Source of the DNA: Phanerodontia chrysosporium | Lineage: Eukaryota; Basidiomycota; Agaricomycetes; Polyporales; Phanerochaetaceae | Assembly (NCBI GenBank): GCA_001910725.1 | Contig: MJGA01000006.1 | Location: 1,116,001 to 1,180,000, forward strand | DNA length: 64,000 nucleotides | Reading direction: 5' to 3' | In this document: positions 9,921 through 21,608 of the stretch, piece by piece | Layout: each line of letters starts with the position of its first letter | How positions within the stretch are numbered: the first letter of the stretch is position 1 | Notes under the pieces: generated by a model | The model's database searches: none | What the model was told of the DNA's origin: nothing | Seen by the model: the letters and a program-made list of their open reading frames with translations, nothing else | Made by a program: the position numbers and the translations under genes

Positions 9921-11879
9921 ATGACCGCGGTGCAACACGAACTTCCTCAGTTCGATCCTCTGCAACGGTTAGTGGGCAGGTACATGCCTGCGTCGAGAGC
10001 CTAGAGGCTCTGGAAACCAATTCGTGAGTTAACCGTTCTGAAATTTCAATGGTTCCAGCATTCACGCGTTCACGCTCCGACGTGGACTATGCAGAACCAA
10101 CGCAGGCACCTCTCTATTCCATGATGTTGACGAGGTAGCCGCTCGCCTGGCTCGATATGACCTTATCGTCGCTAGCCTCCAGGCAGACCTGCAGACTCTT
10201 TCACGCCTTCGTGCTGAGACTGCGAAGACCAGAAATCTTTCCAAACCACCCATTAACAGACTCCCTTCGGAAATTCTATGCGATATCTTTCTCAGCGTGA
10301 CGCAATCGGGCTCGGTCTATGACACAGGGAAACGGCAACCTGCACTGGTGCTCTCCTACACCTGTACCCGCTGGCGAGCCATTACCCTCGGCTACCCTGA
10401 ATTGTGGAGCTATATCAACCTGTCATATCTATCATCCCGTTTGGCCAATCTCTTTATCGACCGCTGTGACCAATCTTTGCTGAAGATGCATGGCTGGACG
10501 GAGAAAGTTGCCGATGAAGACGTCTACTGGACCGCACAGAGGCACCTTTACCGAGCCGAGGAGTTGAGCGTACAATTCAAGGACATGGACTCTTGGTGTT
10601 TCAACTCCACGTACGAACCGTGCTCAGAACTGAGCCGTCTCTCGTTGGACTATTCTCCTTCGGATGATGACCATGAAACATCCGAAGAGGATCGGATAAT
10701 GGATCATCGCCTGTTCGGTGGTCAGCATCTCCCCAACCTGCGACATATGTCTCTTTCCTGCTGCCGGTTCTCCTGGAGGCGAGGGCGCTATAAAGACCTA
10801 CACACGCTCAAGATCAAGGACGTTCGCTTAACCGCAGTCGCGGGAAAGGACAGGAATATCTGCTGGGCAATACGGGAGTCACCTCTGCTCCATTCCCTCG
10901 AGCTATATTCGTAACGAGCGACACCCTCCGAACCGCTGACCGCACGCCAGCTTCAGGTGCTCAAGTCGGAATCTATTCGCCCCATCTCTCTCATTCACCT
11001 ACATACCGTCAAGCTCCGCATGCCTTTTGCTTTGGCCCAGTGGATTCTCTCTAACATGGATGCGCCCGCTATTCGAATTCTTCATGTAGAGCCGCTGGGT
11101 GATCATGACACTCTCTCGGCAGTGGGGGAGCTTCTCAAGCTCAAACCTGGCCTGAACATTGCTCCATTGCTTTCCTGTCTCCGAAAGCTCGAGGTCCATG
11201 TAGGAATGAACGCTGCCGAAGGTGATGTCAGTATAGAGCTTCTGGTTATAACAACCTCGAGGAACATTCTCTACGTCTCACCTGGTCAGAGAGGGATGAT
11301 TCCCTGATGGCTTTGCGTACGGTATTCCAGGCCATTCAGTCACACGGTGATTTGCGAACGGTCAATTCGCTTGTACTCGACGCGTACGAAACTCAAGACA
11401 GCTCGTTTATGCGCCAGCTGCAGGTGTACGACGGCAGGAACGAGGTCCAGCTCAATGCTCTCGACCCACCCGAATGGCCTGATCTGGCTTTTATGACTCG
11501 TAGTCTGCCCTCGCTTCGTCACCTGAAGCTTCAGGGTCTCGCGCACGCTTCTATCACTCGCCGAGAGGTGCACGCTGCCCACCTGGATTCCATCAAAACG
11601 CTGTCAAAATTACAGTGCCTCTCGATTGAAGGTGACCTATATGAAGACTGCGCACGCTGCATTTGGACGTGGCTGCTGAAGCTTCCCTCCCTGGAATCCT
11701 TGGAAATGGGTGCATGCCGGCTGTTTTTCTCTTCCAACGAGCGGGCCAACGTCTACGCTCACATGATTCAGGTTGAGTCTGGTGAGTTATCCGTTACCTG
11801 GCCGACCTTCCGGGTGTCTCCAGCGCGAGATCGATCCAGAGAAGTACGTCTTATTCTTCGGAACTTGATTCTCTGCTGA
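9921..11879 (+). CDS. F-box protein with LRR-like C-terminus (gene 1 of the F-box group)
   Basis: F-box proteins link substrates to SCF ubiquitin ligases through Skp1. Exon 1 starts at ATG 9921 (MTAVQHELPQFDPLQ) and joins through an intron (about 9968-10059) to a helical segment and the F-box PINRLPSEILCDIFLS with SYTCTRWRAITLGYPELWS, the standard agaricomycete F-box arrangement. The rest is leucine-rich (LPNLRHMSLSCCRF, SLRHLKLQGLAH, LPSLESLEM). An intron follows LLHSLELYS (near 10907-10950). Two frame breaks, one at that junction and one at the GG near 11244, each fit a single missing base. They may be assembly errors rather than decay. The target protein cannot be inferred. Confidence 0.75.
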
Positions 11880-13745
11880 CAAGTCAGAAGTAGGAGCATC
11901 GCGGCAGCTAGTCTCTAGTCGCTCGTGACGCTGCATGCTGTCTTCATAACACTCGTAACGTAAAACGCTATCTAAACTTGTCATTCGAATGTACTTGTGC
12001 TGGCCACTGGTATCCTTTGCAGGCTATACGATCAGCGTGTGTATTCGCTACGTATCCTTCAATGCGAGATTAAGAACAGCCCAATGTTTGAGGTGTTTTC
12101 GGCTTCTTGATGAGCATTGCCAGCCTTCAAATTCCAGGTTAGACAAATGACCTATAGGATAGAAGACTCAGGTCTCACAGCTGTTGAGAGCGACGTCACC
12201 CAATATTCGTTCCACGGCCGAAAATGCACTACGGTGAACATAATTGCGACTGCCAGCTGTCACCCTGACCAGTGAAATGCTGGTGTTCAAGTTGAAGACT
12301 AGCGACGCATACCGGGTCAGGAGGGCTCATCTCGAACCATTCCTCCGTGGCACCGTCAGCCTTCATGGAACACACCGGTGCGTGAACGACGTTCCCCTGA
12401 TCGTCGTGGGATACCGTTGTTCCTGGACGGATATGCCTGCCGTCTGCCTGCCTACGCGTTCGATGCGAACGCGCGAAGGCATCGTTGCATGGCGAAGATT
12501 GCTTGCGTGCAGTGTCGCCAGCGATATACCGCCCTCGCTCGGCCGCGCCTGCTTGCGTAGATGGAGCGTAACTTAATGCGACACAACATTGCTACCGTCA
12601 GGCTACATAGTACGTTAGTGCAGCGTTGAATGTTCGCCCGAGACGTGCATTAGCTCCAGTTAAGATATGCGTGAAATGACATCAGCCGCAGGCAGAGTAG
12701 GATGACTCGTCGCGGACGCACTGGGCTGTAATAATCTGTATGTCTCGAGGGGCGTTCGCAATTATCAACGTGAGTATCAAGGTCATAGCGTAAATGACGC
12801 TGCCAGACATCCTCAAAGTATGTTATGTGCGAGACTTAGAAAACAACTCAGCTGTGAATAAATCATACCATCGCGCAGCCGTACTCTCGCCATCTTCCCT
12901 GAGGTCTTATGCTCCAGAGGGGCCTAATGATCGATTCAGTGTCAGAGAAAGGACTAGGGTGTCGTATAGCAAAGGCATCCATGCAGACTAGGCGCGACAT
13001 GAGCACTGTAACGTGAGTTATGCTATAACAACGTACACTGGTATTGTCGAAGATCATGCTGCGTGCTAGTCACCACGGTTCAGTGCACGATGGGTCGGCC
13101 AAAGGCCGTGCACAAACGCACAATGTACAAGACCAATGTGCGGAACGGCTATGCGAGCGTGAATTTTCGGGCGGCCAGTCCGTATTGTGGAGATACGCAC
13201 GGTCTCCGTAGGATACGGGTCGGGCGTTGACGCTAAGTTCAACACAGAACGCTGCAGTTGCAATGCCTAGTATTGTGCCCCTTCGGGGTATATTGGAGCA
13301 ATTCTGCGGAGGACTGGACGTGAGCATATCTTCACATAGCAGATGACGCTTCCACGCACCGGAAGATCACAGCTGTGTTCTTACCACCTGCTACGCGTAG
13401 AGGCTCGTATGCTGCGGTCATCTGCTACAGTGTCTTCGCCAGCAAACGATGTGACCCTGTTACGACGTCAGCGCTCCGCAGATGAACAAGATAGCGTATA
13501 AATTGAACTCTACCGAGCTCATCGTGCGGGCTCTACTGCCCTGGGGGACTGGACGGTTGCAGTAGTCCGCTCTTACCCGCTTACACAAACAAACCCCTGT
13601 CGAATTGAGTCATGGCAGGCTAACGAGTGGCTCCGCGAAATGATGCACATTACATAGTCATGGTATGTCTCTTGCGATGGTAGTACCTAAAACGGCTCGT
13701 TAACGATGAAGCATACCGAGTGGGACCCCACAATCTCCGCCACCA
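11880..13745. other. Intergenic interval without supported genes
   Basis: About 1.9 kb between two convergent F-box genes. Open frames are short, overlap on both strands and show no domain. Base composition is near the local average. No tRNA, repeat or mobile-element signature was recognised. Confidence 0.5.
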
Positions 13746-15521
13746 TCAATCGCCCTCGTCGGTGTCCACGCAGCTTTCGCACTCTTCTACGGAATCCTGT
13801 ATGCTCGGAGAGATCTCGAATGCGTCGACCGCCCGCAGCACGCGCGCAAAGTCGTTCTCGCACGCCGTCATGCTCGTGTACGCGCAGCACGTGAACTTGA
13901 GGTGCGCGAGCCGCAGCCCGTGCCGCGCGCGCTCCTCGAGCGTGTCCGCCAGTAGGCGCACGAACGCCTGTGCGCGCCGATGTCGGTCGTAGGGGCTCCG
14001 CCGCTTGAACCAGGTCACGATGTGCAGCGTGAGCCGGCCGAGCCTGGGAAACGGGAATGCGAGCATGCCTCCGTCGACCGGCACGCCCGTCCGCAAGAGG
14101 CGCAAGAGGCGCATGCCGGTCGTGTAGTGCGTATAGGCCTCGAGTTGGTAGACCTTTGCGGACGAAGGAGCATCTCGAACGTCTCAGGCCGCTTGACAGG
14201 CCCGGCGAAGATGATGCCCTCGACATCGGTGAGGGAGATGAGGGAGTAGAATGTTCGGATGATGGGCTCGCGGATAGACGAGTCGTCCCCGAGTGCGAGC
14301 GTGACCGAGAATCCGGACTTGTGGTCTCGGATATCTCGTCCAGCTTCGAGGTGCAGCGGACTGTCCATGGCGTAGAGGATGAGCGTGACCTTGCGGGGCT
14401 CGTGCTGATATTCCGCGACGCAGACGCGCGCGACCCATGGCTCCCCAATAACATTCTTCCTGCTGCTTTGGCCGCAAGTTGGGCGATAATGACTTGAGCT
14501 TCCGGCTCCTCTACCGGCTCGTCGCCCGCAATGTGCGCCCTGATGCTGCTCGGAACTGCAAGACATGATAGTAGCTGTGCACTCGAGAGACCATTCTTCC
14601 TATCCTGGACCCAGAGGTACTGAAGGTTCGGCATGGAGACCACCGGTCCCTTCTCTGGCGGCTCATCTGACACGACAGAGTGAATGAGAGTCAGATTGGC
14701 AAGGGCTGGCAGGCGCAAAAGAATGCGCGCCCATTCGCTGACCGGCAGGGAAGGACTGCACTGCCTGACGTAGAGTTTCGTTAGCGCACTGCGCAGGAAG
14801 GCTTGAATGAGCACGGGTGATGATTCGATACACTGAGCGTTTTCAGATTAGGCCAGCGGGATTCGCGAATGATTTTGAGAGACGCGGGTGCCATTTCGAA
14901 TGTCTGCACAATGGTAACGCACTGGAGAGCGGGAAAGTTGAGAATTCGGGGTTGGCCAATCGACTCGTGCATGACAAGGCCTCCTACGGTTATGGAGAGC
15001 CGCTGTACCCGGCTAGCCTCTTGCATGATCAAAGACATGACCGGCGACCCTACTGTGTATGATATTTGATGCACGTCGAGGATCAGTTCGAACTGCTCGA
15101 AAGTGAGAGGCAGCCTGCCGGAACGCTTGATCCATACGCTCATGCGACTGATGCCGACTGGCCTGTTGTCGGAGCGAGTACAGATAATATGCTGCCAAAG
15201 ACGTGGAGAGCGAAGCGCAATCTTTCTCCAATACTGGCAAACGAAGGTGACCACTATCCAGCTGTGGGGGAATATCGGAAACCGCACTGCCACCGCCCAA
15301 GACTCGCGGTGTGCACGGAAGAGAGCGAGAAAAATCTCGGAGAGAATCTCTGGTGGAAGGAGTCGGTTGATGGGGGCAAGTGCGTTCCTGCGGTTCCTCA
15401 ACAAGCGTTTTTCTTCCACGATTCTTTCGATCTCGCGGTCGCGCGCAGCAATCGCATGATCTACTCCCGCCTGGGAGTTTAGCGACATCATCCACTGCGC
15501 AAGAGAGGTCTGGGGATGCAC
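13746..15521 (-). CDS. F-box protein (gene 2 of the F-box group)
   Basis: The start is ATG 15521 (MHPQTSLAQWMMSLNSQ). A coiled-coil-like segment (ARDREIERIVEEKRLLRNR) leads to the F-box APINRLLPPEILSEIFLALF and the conserved tail VCQYWRKIALRSPRLWQHI. The body is LRR-like (LPALANLTLIHS, MPNLQYLWV). It ends with helical blocks such as MRLLRLLRTGVPVDGG and an acidic tail ECESCVDTDEGD. The protein is continuous only if one base is restored at each of three places: the GGG at 14815-14817, the CC at about 14459 and a run near 14155-14162. All three are -1 changes next to homopolymers. No intron is required. Expected role: substrate receptor of an SCF ubiquitin ligase; substrate unknown. Confidence 0.75.
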
Positions 15522-16665
15522 GGTCAGCTCGTTCTAACTGAGGTTCTGAAAGCCATACGACGTCAGTGCGCCTAGTACCTCTGTGTCAGGATGTGATCTG
15601 ATTTGTGACGGCAGGTCGTGACGCGAGGACGTGTCGCCAGACATGACAGCCTGGCTAAGACCACTAAACGCAAACTTGTGAGCACGCATCCACACGCGGA
15701 TGGACATGGAGGAGAGACCTAGAGAAACGCAGCCTGGAGATTGCGGTGAGGTCAATAGCCAAGTGCGGCAGGACCGTCGCTTCCGCCAATGTGTTCGCCA
15801 CGTGGCAACAGCTTGATGCTTGGCACCGTTACGCCACGACTCTTTTCTCTCCAGGTTCGAATCTGCCCCGTGCGGTGAATTCGCTGCTTGAAATCGATCC
15901 ACAGGCAGGGCACAAGCGGACTGAGACGGAGGGCGGCGCTGACGGAACAACAGCGGCCACGTCTCTTCTCACGCGATAGCGACACACAAGGTCCCTGCCG
16001 ACCATAGGCGCGGACGCAATGATCCGTTTGAATTCACCATGCCATGCAATTCGATATCGCATCTACACCAATAAAACCTTGTATAGTGTCGCTAGCCGTA
16101 GCTCCGACGGCCTGTTCCCGCAATTACTGCCGACAGCATTAGATTGATTATCCAAGCGTACGCCAGAGTATTTCGCAGAACAACAGCAAAGTGGAGAGGG
16201 CACTCTGCATCTCTCTGGATCGCCATACCTTAGGACAGTCTGGTGACACGGGAGAGGCCTTTCGACACTTCTGAGGGCTGCGCCGCCATTACGCATGAGA
16301 GAACCGTAATCTGTCTATCGCATAGGCCCATAGAGCCAACCTTCGACGCTTGATGACTCACTTCGCTGCGGCGCGAGCAAAACAGACAATGATATTCACC
16401 CAGGCTCTGAAACAGGCCCTGCTTGTCATGGGAAGCTGCAGCCTCCCCTCCTACACTTTCCTGGCTATCTTTAGAGGTGCAGAAGTGGAGGTGTCTTTGT
16501 CAGAAACTGCGACAAAAGCACGCCACAAGGTGGGCGCCTGATCACCTCATCACACCCTCGGCCTCCGCACAGATTATCTTTCTCTCCAACGTTCTCCATC
16601 TCCCTCGCTCAGCACACACCCCAGACGACCTTTACCTCTCCCAACCCCCTTCGCAGACTCTCACC
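15522..16665. other. Intergenic interval (divergent spacer)
   Basis: Lies between the divergent F-box gene 2 and thioredoxin gene. The last 120 bases before 16666 are CT-rich (CTCTCCAACGTTCTCC, CTCCCTCGCTCAG), a common fungal core-promoter style. No TATA box is obvious. Frames of up to 138 codons at 15534-15950 have no recognisable content. Confidence 0.5.
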
Positions 16666-17183
16666 ATGCCCGTCACCCCCGTCTCCGACATCAACGAGTT
16701 CCACCAGATCGTGCGTCCCCCGCCGGGCGAAGGAAAAAAATGAGTGATAGCACTGACGCCCCCCGTGGGACCCAGATCGCGAAGGACACGTACACCGTGT
16801 TCGACTTCTGGGCGCAGTGGTGCGGCCCGTGCAAGGTCATCAGCCCGATCTTCGAGAAGCTCTCCGAGCAGTTCCCCGCCGTCGAGTTCTACAAGGTCGA
16901 CGTCGACGCCGCCGAGGCCATCTCGCAGGAGCTCAGCATCCGCGCCGTGCGTCCCCCCGTGTCCCCCACTCGCCCCTGGCATACCGCTGACTCCCCGCGC
17001 TTGTGCATCCAGATGCCGACGTTCATCCTCTTCAAGAACGGCCAGAAGGTCAAGGAGGTCGTCGGCGCGAACCCCGCCGCGCTCCAGGTACGCTCCCTCT
17101 CTCCTGTCCCCCACACGCATCAGCGCGCTCACCACCCCTGTCCGCGCCCCCTGCAGCAACTCCTTGCGAGCACCCAGGCGTAA
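16666..17183 (+). CDS. TRX1: Thioredoxin, cytosolic type, four exons
   Basis: Exons 16666-16710, 16776-16946, 17013-17087 and 17157-17183 give a 105-residue protein, the normal length of a thioredoxin. All three introns (65, 66 and 69 bases) are phase 0 with GT-AG ends. The active site WCGPCK sits in FDFWAQWCGPCKVISP. The conserved KVDVDAAEAIS block and the cis-proline motif MPTFILFKNGQKV with VGANPAALQ complete the fold. It would reduce protein disulfides using NADPH and thioredoxin reductase. There is no transit peptide, so a cytosolic or nuclear place is likely. The gene is intact in this assembly and convergent with the MADS gene. Confidence 0.95.
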
Positions 17184-18016
17184 AGGAACGAACCGCCCGC
17201 GCAGAAGAAGCTCCATCGCGCCGTCCTGGAGGCTATTTTAGACGCGAAAGGCACAAACTAGTACATGTATACGAAACCCTGAAATTGTATGAAAAGTCGT
17301 GATGTCTACAACATGCTCGCCGGCCGCCGCCCCGGAGAGCGGTGTGAACCTTAGAAGACGCACGCACTGCTGCAACTCACCGGTCCCTCCTGGCAGCGAT
17401 GCACGTCAGCGCAAGGGACCCGGGTGAAGTCGGCTGTCAGATCCACGCACGGTCTGGGATCACGCAAGGACACCGAGGGTGTTGATAATACTGATACATT
17501 CGCAATACGAAGGTCATGACACGTCGTAATCTGCTTGGTACACTTTGCACTAGACTAGTTACTGTAGAACAAGCTAGAGAGTTTGCAGGGAACCAGAGCC
17601 CGTCGAGGCCGGCGGGTGCAGCGGGGCCCCAAGGCACCGTATGCTCCACCGGTTCGGTGAGCGAGGAAGGAAGGAAATAACAGGAGACACGCAAGGACAC
17701 GAGAACGGGGCGAGCTGCAATGAGACAGAAAGAGGAGAGCAAGAGTGGTATAGCTGGCGGACAAGGAGGAGTGGGAGGAGAGCGTTTATGAGAACCGCCG
17801 GGGAGAACACGATGACGCACGACGTAAAACAAACTGGAACACGGGGGAAAAGGGAGGAAGGGAAAACAAGACATGATGCAAACGACGCGAAACCAGGCGA
17901 AGCCGAGACGAAGCGCTGCCGACAACCATCCACTTACACGCGCGCGCGACCGTGCAGCCCTCGATCTCGACCAGGAAACCTCATACCTCTACTCCTACGT
18001 CTACACGCCGACCTCA
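17184..18016. other. Convergent intergenic/3' UTR interval
   Basis: Lies between the ends of the thioredoxin and MADS genes. It probably holds both 3' UTRs. Frames such as 17437-17925 (minus) are Cys/Pro/Leu-rich, lack domains and are taken as noise. Confidence 0.55.
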
Positions 18017-19118
18017 TCACCGCCGGCCATAGTGGTTGTTCTGCTGCACGCCGGGCGCCGGTCCCCACGTCATGCCCGGCTGCGGCTGCTCGTGTCCGGG
18101 CTGTGGCGGCTGCGGCACATAGTACGGCGCGCCCTGCGCTGCTGGCGGCTGGCCCGCGTACCCAGGGTACATCGCGGCCGCGTTCGGGTCGCCGCCGGGG
18201 TAGGGCGCGTAGCTCGGCGACTGCGGCTGCATCTGCCCTTGCTGCTGCGGCGCGCCGGGCATCGCGAGCGGGTTCGGGAGCGGCACGGGCTGGCGTGCGT
18301 GCGGCGACGTCTGCTGGGGCGGCTGCTGTGGTGCGGCTTGCGGCGCGTTCGTGGGCGGGTTCGATGCTGGGGGCGGCGGGGGAGGGGGTGCTGCGCCGCC
18401 CCACGCGTGTTGGGCGCGGTGGTCGTCGAGGAGGCACGTCGACGCTTGCGCGAGCCGCGGTCGTTGTCCTGCGCGTCGGCAGCAGCCTGATCCTGGCTGT
18501 CGGCATCATTGCCCTCTTCGTCCTTGCCGCCAATGGAGAGTCCGCCTGGGACGTTCGGAGGTGGTGCCGGCTGTGATGGAGAGTGCGGAGGACCAGGGAT
18601 GGGACCCGACTGGCGCCCGAGGGGAGTGCCGACGGGCATGGAGGATGGCAGCTGGCCATGGGGAGCGTTCAGGCATGCTTGGATTAGGTTCTTGCCCTCG
18701 GGCTGGGTGACGAGCGGCTGCAGCTTCGCGGTGGTAAAGGTGTACACGAGTCCGGTCTCGGACACGACAAGGAGAAGCACTTGTGTGCCTGTGAGTGTCG
18801 AGAGCTCGTAGGCCTGGATGAGAACCGATGTCAACACGTGCACAAGACGCGTGAATAAACAATGAGACGCGCCTTCTTCATGATACCTGCTTTTCGCTTC
18901 GAGAAGGTAATGTGACGACGGCTCTTGTCCTGGATGAACTCGATCTTGATTTTCCTGCGACCGGCCTTCTTGTCTTTTGGCTTCTCATCATCGTCATCAT
19001 CATCGCCGCTTCCGTCCATTGCGTCGCGGTCCTGGACAAAGGCATCGTCGACGGGACCGGCGGTGGGGTCGATGGGGTCAAGGCGCTGGCGTTTGTTCGG
19101 CGTTGTCGAGTCGGGCAT
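18017..19118 (-). CDS. MCM1: MADS-box (SRF/MCM1-type) transcription factor
   Basis: Exon 1 (19118-18873, 82 codons) starts MPDSTTPNKRQRLDP, has a run of acidic residues and then the MADS core GRRKIKIEFIQDKSRRHITF with SKRKAGIMKK. Exon 2 (18813 down) continues AYELSTLTGTQVLLLVVSET and GLVYTFTTAKLQPLV, which is SRF/MCM1-type rather than MEF2-type. The C-terminal half is Pro/Gln/Ser-rich with an acidic, Asp-rich stretch and ends HYGRR. The protein would bind CArG-like sites, with partner proteins, to control mating, cell-cycle and growth genes. The 59-base intron (18814-18872) appears to start GC rather than GT. A single missing base at the CCCC run 18399-18402 joins the proline run (A-A-P7) to the C-terminus. 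The long C-rich leader upstream looks untranslated. Confidence 0.9.
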
Positions 19119-21608
19119 GATTACTTTTGAGAGGTTGGGGGTAGATGAGGGAGTTTACAATGGAGGGGGAGTGGTACAAGCTACAGTGAGCACGGGTACA
19201 AGGCGTTTGTGTTGGGCGAGGTAGGTCAAAGCCGGATGTTGATGATGGTGCTGAGCGATATAGCTGGCGTCGACAGCGATGTTACGCGGCTTTCTGCACG
19301 TCGATGAAGGACTGGTGAGCTTATATCGCGTCAAAAGCATCGCCGAGGGCGGGCGCACCTGATATGGATTCGCGCTTTGTTGGCGGGGCCTGACGAGGGG
19401 GTTGCGCGTCGAAATGGGCGACGGCGGGGGCAGTGCTGAGGACAGGGGTGTTGTAGAGGGTGTTGTGGGCGACGATGAGCTCGAGAGGGCGAGCAATGAG
19501 TCGGTCGTCGGTGGTGTGGACAAGAATGGGAAGGGGGAGCGGGCGAGTGTCGCTACCGGAAAAGGGGAGAAAACGACTCGAAGAGGAAAGGAGGCAAGAA
19601 CGAGCGAGCCCGTCCCGATTCGTCTTATAGCGCAAAATTCAGTTCGCTGACGGCGTTCCCTCGGCATGCGCCGCCAAATTTAGACTCCGCCGATCCCCGA
19701 CATTGCCATATCTTATCGGGTCTCCGCCCAGGCCGGCGAGGCCGCAGCCCTCCCCCGCAACCGCGCCCAGTTCTTGGGCAGTCTGCTCGCTCAGTCTGTG
19801 CAGCCGTCGCAGGGAGCCCCCCGCGCGAGGCAGGCCCGTTCTGGCAGTGTGTCGCTTGCGGGCGTCCCAGTGCCTGCCCTAAAGCGGCACTTTCTCACGC
19901 GTGACCCGCGCCACATCAGGCTACCCAGGCACCTGTCACGCACCCGGCGCGCTGCCGAGGGCCCGATTCGGCGAGCTGGGGCGGCATGCCCATGGTGAGA
20001 GCCGCCGGGTGCAGTCCCGCTGCGCGCAGCAGCCAGCCCAGCGGCCGGTGGGCAGCGCGGCCAGGCGACGGCCTCTCACAGCACAGCGGGCAGCGCGCGC
20101 AAGCACACGCCATGACACTCCCCGCCCGGAAGCAGTCTCGTCGCTCGCTGTGCCTGGGCGAAGACGTCGAGGATCCCCGCCGGCTTATCCTCTCCTGGCC
20201 ATCGTGCTCTCCCACCCCGGCCGGTCAGCAGCCCTCCTGCGATTCGTAATTGCCCACTCGGACGGCACGCTGGCTGTGCGATAGCCCGCTTCTCGACTCC
20301 GAGCGCGGCCAGGGAACCCGCCTCGGAACGGTCGACTGTGCAACCCTATTCGTGCACGCCCAATCGCACGCACCGCACCCATCTGCATCAAGCGGTGCAT
20401 GTGATTCGTTGCTTGTTCCACGCACGCCTGCTTTGCCTTGTCCTCGCGCGCACGGCCCCAGGATGGGGCCAGTGCGGCCCAGCAGTGGGTCACGCACCCT
20501 CCCATCGTGGCGTCTCCCAGTCACTTGCTGCGCCGCCGCCACGCCCCGAAAGCGGGGGACCCTCCCCCCAATTTGCAAACTCGATATGGTCATCCCGCTT
20601 CCTTTTACGCCATCGTTGCACACGACGCTCTTGAGACCCTGGTCCGTGCCCGGCTGCGGGCCGCTCGCTCGAGCGCGCGCAATTGTCTGACACGTCGCCC
20701 ATGGCAACCGTCCCAGGGACCTTCGACAGCGGGCGCCGCGCCGTGTGTGGTTTCAACATTACAAGCTCAAGCTACAATGCACGGGCACGCCGATGGAATA
20801 TTCTCTGCGCTATTGTCCTCGTTGCCAGGTGTGCGATTCCGGCTTGCCTGCTCGCACGTCCGCGGCCTGTCACTCGACCTGACACAGTCCCCGAGCGGCG
20901 CTGGGGCAGGCGCACGCGCAGCACCGCGAGGCAGCCACCACACCCGCTGCTGATCGATATATACGGCAGGCGTGCTGCCTTTTCGGTCGCGATCGCACCC
21001 CGGTTTGGTGCCATGCCGCATTTGGCAGGGTCTGATGGCAGGCTGGCTGAGCCGAGATGAAAGTGCGTCGACCGTCTGCGTCCATGTCGGCGGCGGCGGT
21101 GGATGCTCGGCTATCGTGCATTTAGTGCGTTTCCCGCCATGGAAGCACGCCGCACAGCTGCTATTGTGCTAAGAGCACAACGCCTGGCGGTCCCCTCGTA
21201 GCACCATTCCTGCCATATCAGTCTGACAGTTCATCATGTATCCAAGACTCTTGCTATGGAGACGTCCCCTCCTGGCGTCTGCTGCATTGCAGTCAATGCC
21301 GGAGGACAAGGTCCAATTCAGTTGGTATACAAGGCACGTTTGAGAAGCCTGTCGGCCCGCAAAGTCAATCGGAGGCCTCTGTTCTTGAGCTGCCGTCTTC
21401 CAAACGTCACTAGAGCCTACGGTAGACTAAATAGGTACCTACCCCCTGCGCTTGGGTATCGAATGGTCATTGCCGCGGTAAGCTTAGCGATAGGAGAACA
21501 CGCAGAGCGACAACTGTCCCCTTAGAAAGCCACAGATAGTCGTATCAATACACAGTGCCCAGATACACGCGAGAGCGTCCCAGGAAAAAAGATGACAGAT
21601 CTGCAATG
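19119..21608. other. 2.5 kb GC-rich interval without supported genes
   Basis: The part next to 19119 should be promoter and 5' UTR of the MADS gene. The remainder, about 19670-21200, is rich in GC and in CGCGC steps with many short overlapping frames on both strands, none with a recognisable domain. Near 21450-21600 it becomes AT-richer before the next gene end. No repeat copy of it was seen elsewhere in the window. Confidence 0.5.

Noticed and set aside
15534..15950. A 138-codon minus-strand frame after F-box gene 2
   Set aside because: No similarity to the F-box gene or any domain; lies in a probable promoter region.
17641..18576. A 311-codon plus-strand frame
   Set aside because: It is antisense to the MADS gene, Arg/Ala/Gly-rich from GC-rich codons, and has no domain.
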